A DNA stretch of 6,336 nt from Clostridiales bacterium (GTDB lineage: Bacteria; Bacillota; Clostridia; Lachnospirales; CAG-274), in contig JAJQCI010000355.1 of NCBI GenBank assembly GCA_021202835.1, forward strand, positions 1 through 6,336, read 5' to 3'. Below the pieces are notes generated by a model that had not been told where the DNA came from, ran no database searches, and saw nothing but the letters and a program-made list of their open reading frames with translations. Positions 6,296-6,336 of the stretch are shown here, piece by piece (position 1 is the stretch's first letter; each line of letters begins with the position of its first letter). Made by a program: the position numbers and the translations under genes.

Positions 6296-6336
6296 AGTAA
6301 AAACAACTATTTCTTGATAATATTTCTTTTATGTAC
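6293..6336 (+). CDS. Start of a fifth operon gene, membrane or exported protein (partial)
   Basis: Only the first 14 codons are present: MSKNNYFLIIFLLC, running off the right edge. A short polar, lysine-containing start followed by a strongly hydrophobic run fits a first transmembrane helix or a signal peptide. The cysteine at 14 after FLL is not a standard lipobox, because leucine at -1 is unusual and the hydrophobic core is short; a lipoprotein is possible but not favoured. It lies 21 nt after the YARHG gene with a strong ribosome binding site, so it continues the operon. The family cannot be identified from this fragment. Confidence 0.7.
   Translation, partial: MSKNNYFLIIFLLC

Noticed and set aside
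1..6336. CRISPR array, tRNA/rRNA genes, insertion sequence ends or transposase
   Set aside because: No direct repeats with regular spacers, RNA gene signatures, transposase motifs or terminal inverted repeats were seen. The only clear repeats are protein-coding.

Overview
The window is AT-rich, uses AGA/AGG arginine codons, and has strong purine-rich Shine-Dalgarno sites in front of every gene. The proteins resemble families I know from gut and anaerobic Clostridia. A low-GC Firmicute (Clostridia) host is the best guess; the sequence does not fix the species.

Layout: positions 1-164 hold at most the last codons of an upstream gene and a leader with no clear promoter. From 165 to the right edge lies one tightly packed plus-strand operon. 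Gene 1 (165-3026) is a 953-residue multidomain protein: zinc ribbon, TPR, TIR domain, second TPR, degenerate RCC1-like beta-propeller, helical segment, second zinc ribbon. Gene 2 (3039-4496) is an SPFH (stomatin/prohibitin/flotillin) protein of the 'virion core protein'/YdjI-like type. It has a hendecad coiled coil, a glycine-rich linker and three tandem zinc ribbons. Gene 3 (4496-5179) is a four-helix membrane protein with a cytoplasmic helical tail. Gene 4 (5198-6271) has a zinc ribbon, a helical region, two membrane segments and a C-terminal YARHG domain. A fifth gene starts at 6293 with a hydrophobic N-terminus and is cut by the window edge. The gaps are 12 nt, a 1-nt stop/start overlap, 18 nt and 21 nt, with no terminator between genes, so co-transcription is likely.

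The common theme is zinc ribbons (six in three proteins) combined with membrane-organising parts and one probable enzyme, the TIR domain. TIR domains in bacteria commonly cleave NAD+ or make NAD-derived signals in anti-phage defence. SPFH proteins scaffold membrane microdomains and, in Bacillus YdjGHI, act in envelope stress. My inference is a membrane-anchored sensing/effector complex: SPFH and the two membrane proteins form a platform, zinc ribbons mediate assembly, and the TIR-TPR-propeller protein is the sensor/effector. The function (defence, envelope stress or something else) cannot be decided from this sequence. Individual domains are recognisable; the combination is the interesting part.
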